A stretch of 64,000 nucleotides of DNA from DFXE01 sp032054765. GTDB taxonomy: Bacteria; Bacteroidota; Bacteroidia; Bacteroidales; Tannerellaceae. The translations under genes were made by a program, and so were the position numbers. The notes under the pieces are model-generated. The model ran no database searches, was not told the origin of the DNA, and worked only from the letters and a program-made list of their open reading frames with translations. Shown piece by piece: positions 62,541-64,000 of this stretch. The stretch is from positions 30,322-94,321 of the forward strand of contig DAMBSC010000018.1 in NCBI GenBank assembly GCA_032054765.1, read 5' to 3'. Numbering within the stretch: the first letter of the stretch is position 1; the number at the start of each line of letters is the position of its first letter.

Positions 62541-63086
62541 ATGTCCAAAGAAGATAATCAATACGTAAAAAAACTCGTTTTAGGTAATCATAATGCCTAT
62601 AGATTTTTGTTTATGAAGTATTTTCCAAAAGTAAAATACTTTATTTCTCATATAATTAAATCTGAATCTGCTGCTGAAGAGCTAGCACAAGATATTTTTA
62701 TGAAAATATGGGAGTATAGAGAACAACTGGCTTCACTTCAATCTTTTAACTCCTACGTTTATAGGATGGCTAAAAACACATCTCTAAACTATCTTGAACA
62801 TAAATATATAGAAAAAAATTACTTAGATAATTATCAGTGCGAGACGGAGTTCTCCATTGAAGAAGAATTATATGCCAAAGAAATGGAATTATTAGAACTA
62901 TTGACCGTAAATAATATGCCTCCTCAGCGTAAAATCATATATGAAATGAGCCGAAAGAAAGGATACACCAATGATGAAATTGCCACAGAATTAGGAATAG
63001 CAAAAAAAACCGTTGAAAATCACTTAAACCTTGCTTTAAAAGAAATTAGAAAAACCCTAACCCTTTTTATTTCATTTTTTATTTAA
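62541..63086 (+). CDS. ECF-type RNA polymerase sigma factor
   Basis: From ATG 62541 (a GTG three codons earlier is less likely) the protein has 181 residues. Region 2 (about 20-90) has AEELAQDIFMKIWEYREQL and FNSYVYRMAKNTSLNYL. Region 4 (about 118-172) has LTVNNMPPQRKIIYEMSRKK and the helix-turn-helix YTNDEIATELGIAKKTVENHL. It is the family of sigma factors paired with FecR in Bacteroidetes nutrient loci. The strong vegetative promoter upstream suggests it is made constitutively and held by its anti-sigma factor. A fecR gene follows 67 bp later. No cognate SusC is visible in the window. Confidence 0.93.
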   Translation: MSKEDNQYVKKLVLGNHNAYRFLFMKYFPKVKYFISHIIKSESAAEELAQDIFMKIWEYREQLASLQSFNSYVYRMAKNTSLNYLEHKYIEKNYLDNYQCETEFSIEEELYAKEMELLELLTVNNMPPQRKIIYEMSRKKGYTNDEIATELGIAKKTVENHLNLALKEIRKTLTLFISFFI

Positions 63087-63153
63087 AAAAGTTTATTTCA
63101 TTGGGTGTAATGTACCACTCACCTGTCACATATACAGAGTGCAGAAATATACT

Positions 63154-63975
63154 ATGTCAAAAATAAAACAAATCATTGAGCAATATTTCAGTCAGCAGCA
63201 GTTTGATGACGTTCAACGTAAATTCTTTTTCTGGTTTAAGAATCCGGCATCCGCCAAAGAGAAAGAAGATACGATGCACCAACTGTGGAATAATTTGTCT
63301 GTTAGCGCTGATTTATCTACAGAAAAATCTTATGAACAGGTAAAAGAAAATTTAGGTCTTACAAAACAACGTTTAAGACGTTCCCTTTACATACGATTAG
63401 CACGTATTTCAGCTGTTTTCTTAATACCTCTGCTCTCGGTCCTATTCACATGGATGTACATCCAAACTCAACAACCTCAGAAAATCAATCTCGTCGAATG
63501 TTTTGTCTCCGACGGGGAGATTCGCGAAATTGAATTACCTGATAACTCGCGTGTATTAATTAATTCAGGAAGTACACTTTTCTATCAGGAAGGATTTAAT
63601 GGAAAAACACGGGAAATATATCTGAGCGGAGAAGCTAAATTTATTGTTTCACCAGATAAGAAAAAACCATTTTTAGTAAAAACTAATGACATGCTGGTAG
63701 AAGCATTAGGCACCGTTTTTAATGTGTCATCTTATCCTGATAACTCACAGACCATAACAACCTTGATTGAAGGGAAAGTCGGTATAGAGATTAAACCAAC
63801 AAAAGAAGATTTCATTTTAAATCCTAGTGAGCAAATAATTTACGATAAAGTAACAGGGCAATGTACACAGAAAGAAGCCAGGCTTGATTATGTATTAGCA
63901 TGGGAAAAGGGTCAAATGGTTTTTCAAACAGCTTCACTATATAATATTACTAGTGATGCAATAAATTGCATCTAA
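63154..63975 (+). pseudogene. FecR-family anti-sigma factor, truncated at the C-terminus
   Basis: The frame from ATG 63154 gives 273 residues; a start at 63139 (GTG) is less likely. The cytoplasmic part, a membrane span (about 75-95, AVFLIPLLSVLFTWMYI) and the periplasmic FecR domain (about 118-215: LPDNSRVLINSGS, YLSGEAKFIVSPDKKKPFLV, ALGTVFNVSSY) are sound. The C-terminal DUF4974 domain should begin at DYVLAWEKGQMVFQTASL but the sequence stops after 14 unrelated residues, with an 8-bp inverted repeat (GATGCAAT/ATTGCATC) at 63954-63971 just before the TAA. The FecR at 23387 has the full domain. Likely causes are an insertion or a frameshift at about 63940, at the edge of the window. A natural short form is possible. 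Confidence 0.75.
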
Positions 63976-64000
63976 TTACACTTAAGTTATTATATATAAA

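Noticed and set aside
1..64000. tRNA or rRNA genes
   Set aside because: No cloverleaf or rRNA sequence was recognised anywhere in the window by reading; a tRNA scan was not possible.

Overview
The window is a low-GC chromosomal stretch of a Bacteroidales bacterium. Evidence for this is the set of SusC/SusD outer-membrane pairs, a hybrid two-component system (HTCS) regulator, ECF sigma/FecR pairs, many 'C-after-LxxC' lipoproteins, TAnnTTTG-type -7 promoter boxes, and the rpmB-rpmG-DUF4295 and coaBC-porD-recN gene strings. The low GC is compatible with a Dysgonomonas-like or related lineage, but the genus cannot be fixed from this window.

Layout. (1) 1-4.1 kb: the 5' part of a COG2509 FAD dehydrogenase, radA, a PHP-phosphoesterase 3' remnant and an isoaspartyl peptidase whose signal peptide is separated by an apparent 1-nt homopolymer frameshift. 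(2) 4.15-4.69 kb: a 541-bp element with 94-bp inverted arms that encloses four palindromes on an exact 22-bp period. (3) 4.7-18 kb: polysaccharide utilization locus 1 (PUL1), with an HTCS sensor divergent from susC-susD-GH16-like lipoprotein-DUF4838 protein-arylsulfotransferase. (4) 18-22.4 kb: tatAC, fabD, an unknown Asp-rich lipoprotein and a CorC/HlyC-type transporter. (5) 22.5-31 kb: PUL2, with ECF sigma, FecR, STN-type SusC, SusD and an F5/8-type lipoprotein but no enzyme. (6) 31-34.1 kb: a fused AAA ATPase/DUF4435 (PARIS-like) protein followed closely by an ArnT/PMT-type glycosyltransferase, ending in a large repeat-built cruciform. (7) 34.1-46.1 kb: core genes (rlmB, recN, porD-like, coaBC, DEDDh exonuclease, dnaN, DUF4295, rpmG, rpmB, a glutathione peroxidase), then a GH78-like rhamnosidase and a CyuA-type desulfidase/dehydratase. 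(8) 46.8-62.4 kb: PUL3, a beta-1,4-galactan locus (clan GH-A enzyme, susC, susD, surface glycan-binding protein, GH53, GH2) under an HTCS-like regulator that has lost its kinase. (9) 62.5-64 kb: an ECF sigma factor with a textbook Bacteroides promoter and a FecR gene that stops early, as if a further PUL is broken at the window edge.

How the genes work together. In each PUL, SusC/SusD import oligosaccharides across the outer membrane, surface lipoproteins bind or cut glycan, and the regulator senses breakdown products (HTCS types) or receptor occupancy through the STN domain (ECF/FecR type). PUL3 has a complete predicted chain: GH53 endo-galactanase, then SusCD import, then GH2 and the clan-A enzyme releasing galactose. 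PUL1 is unusual in joining an arylsulfotransferase to a DUF4838 protein with no sulfatase. The most novel-looking items are the kinase-less PUL3 regulator, the phased palindrome element, and the AAA-DUF4435/glycosyltransferase pair.
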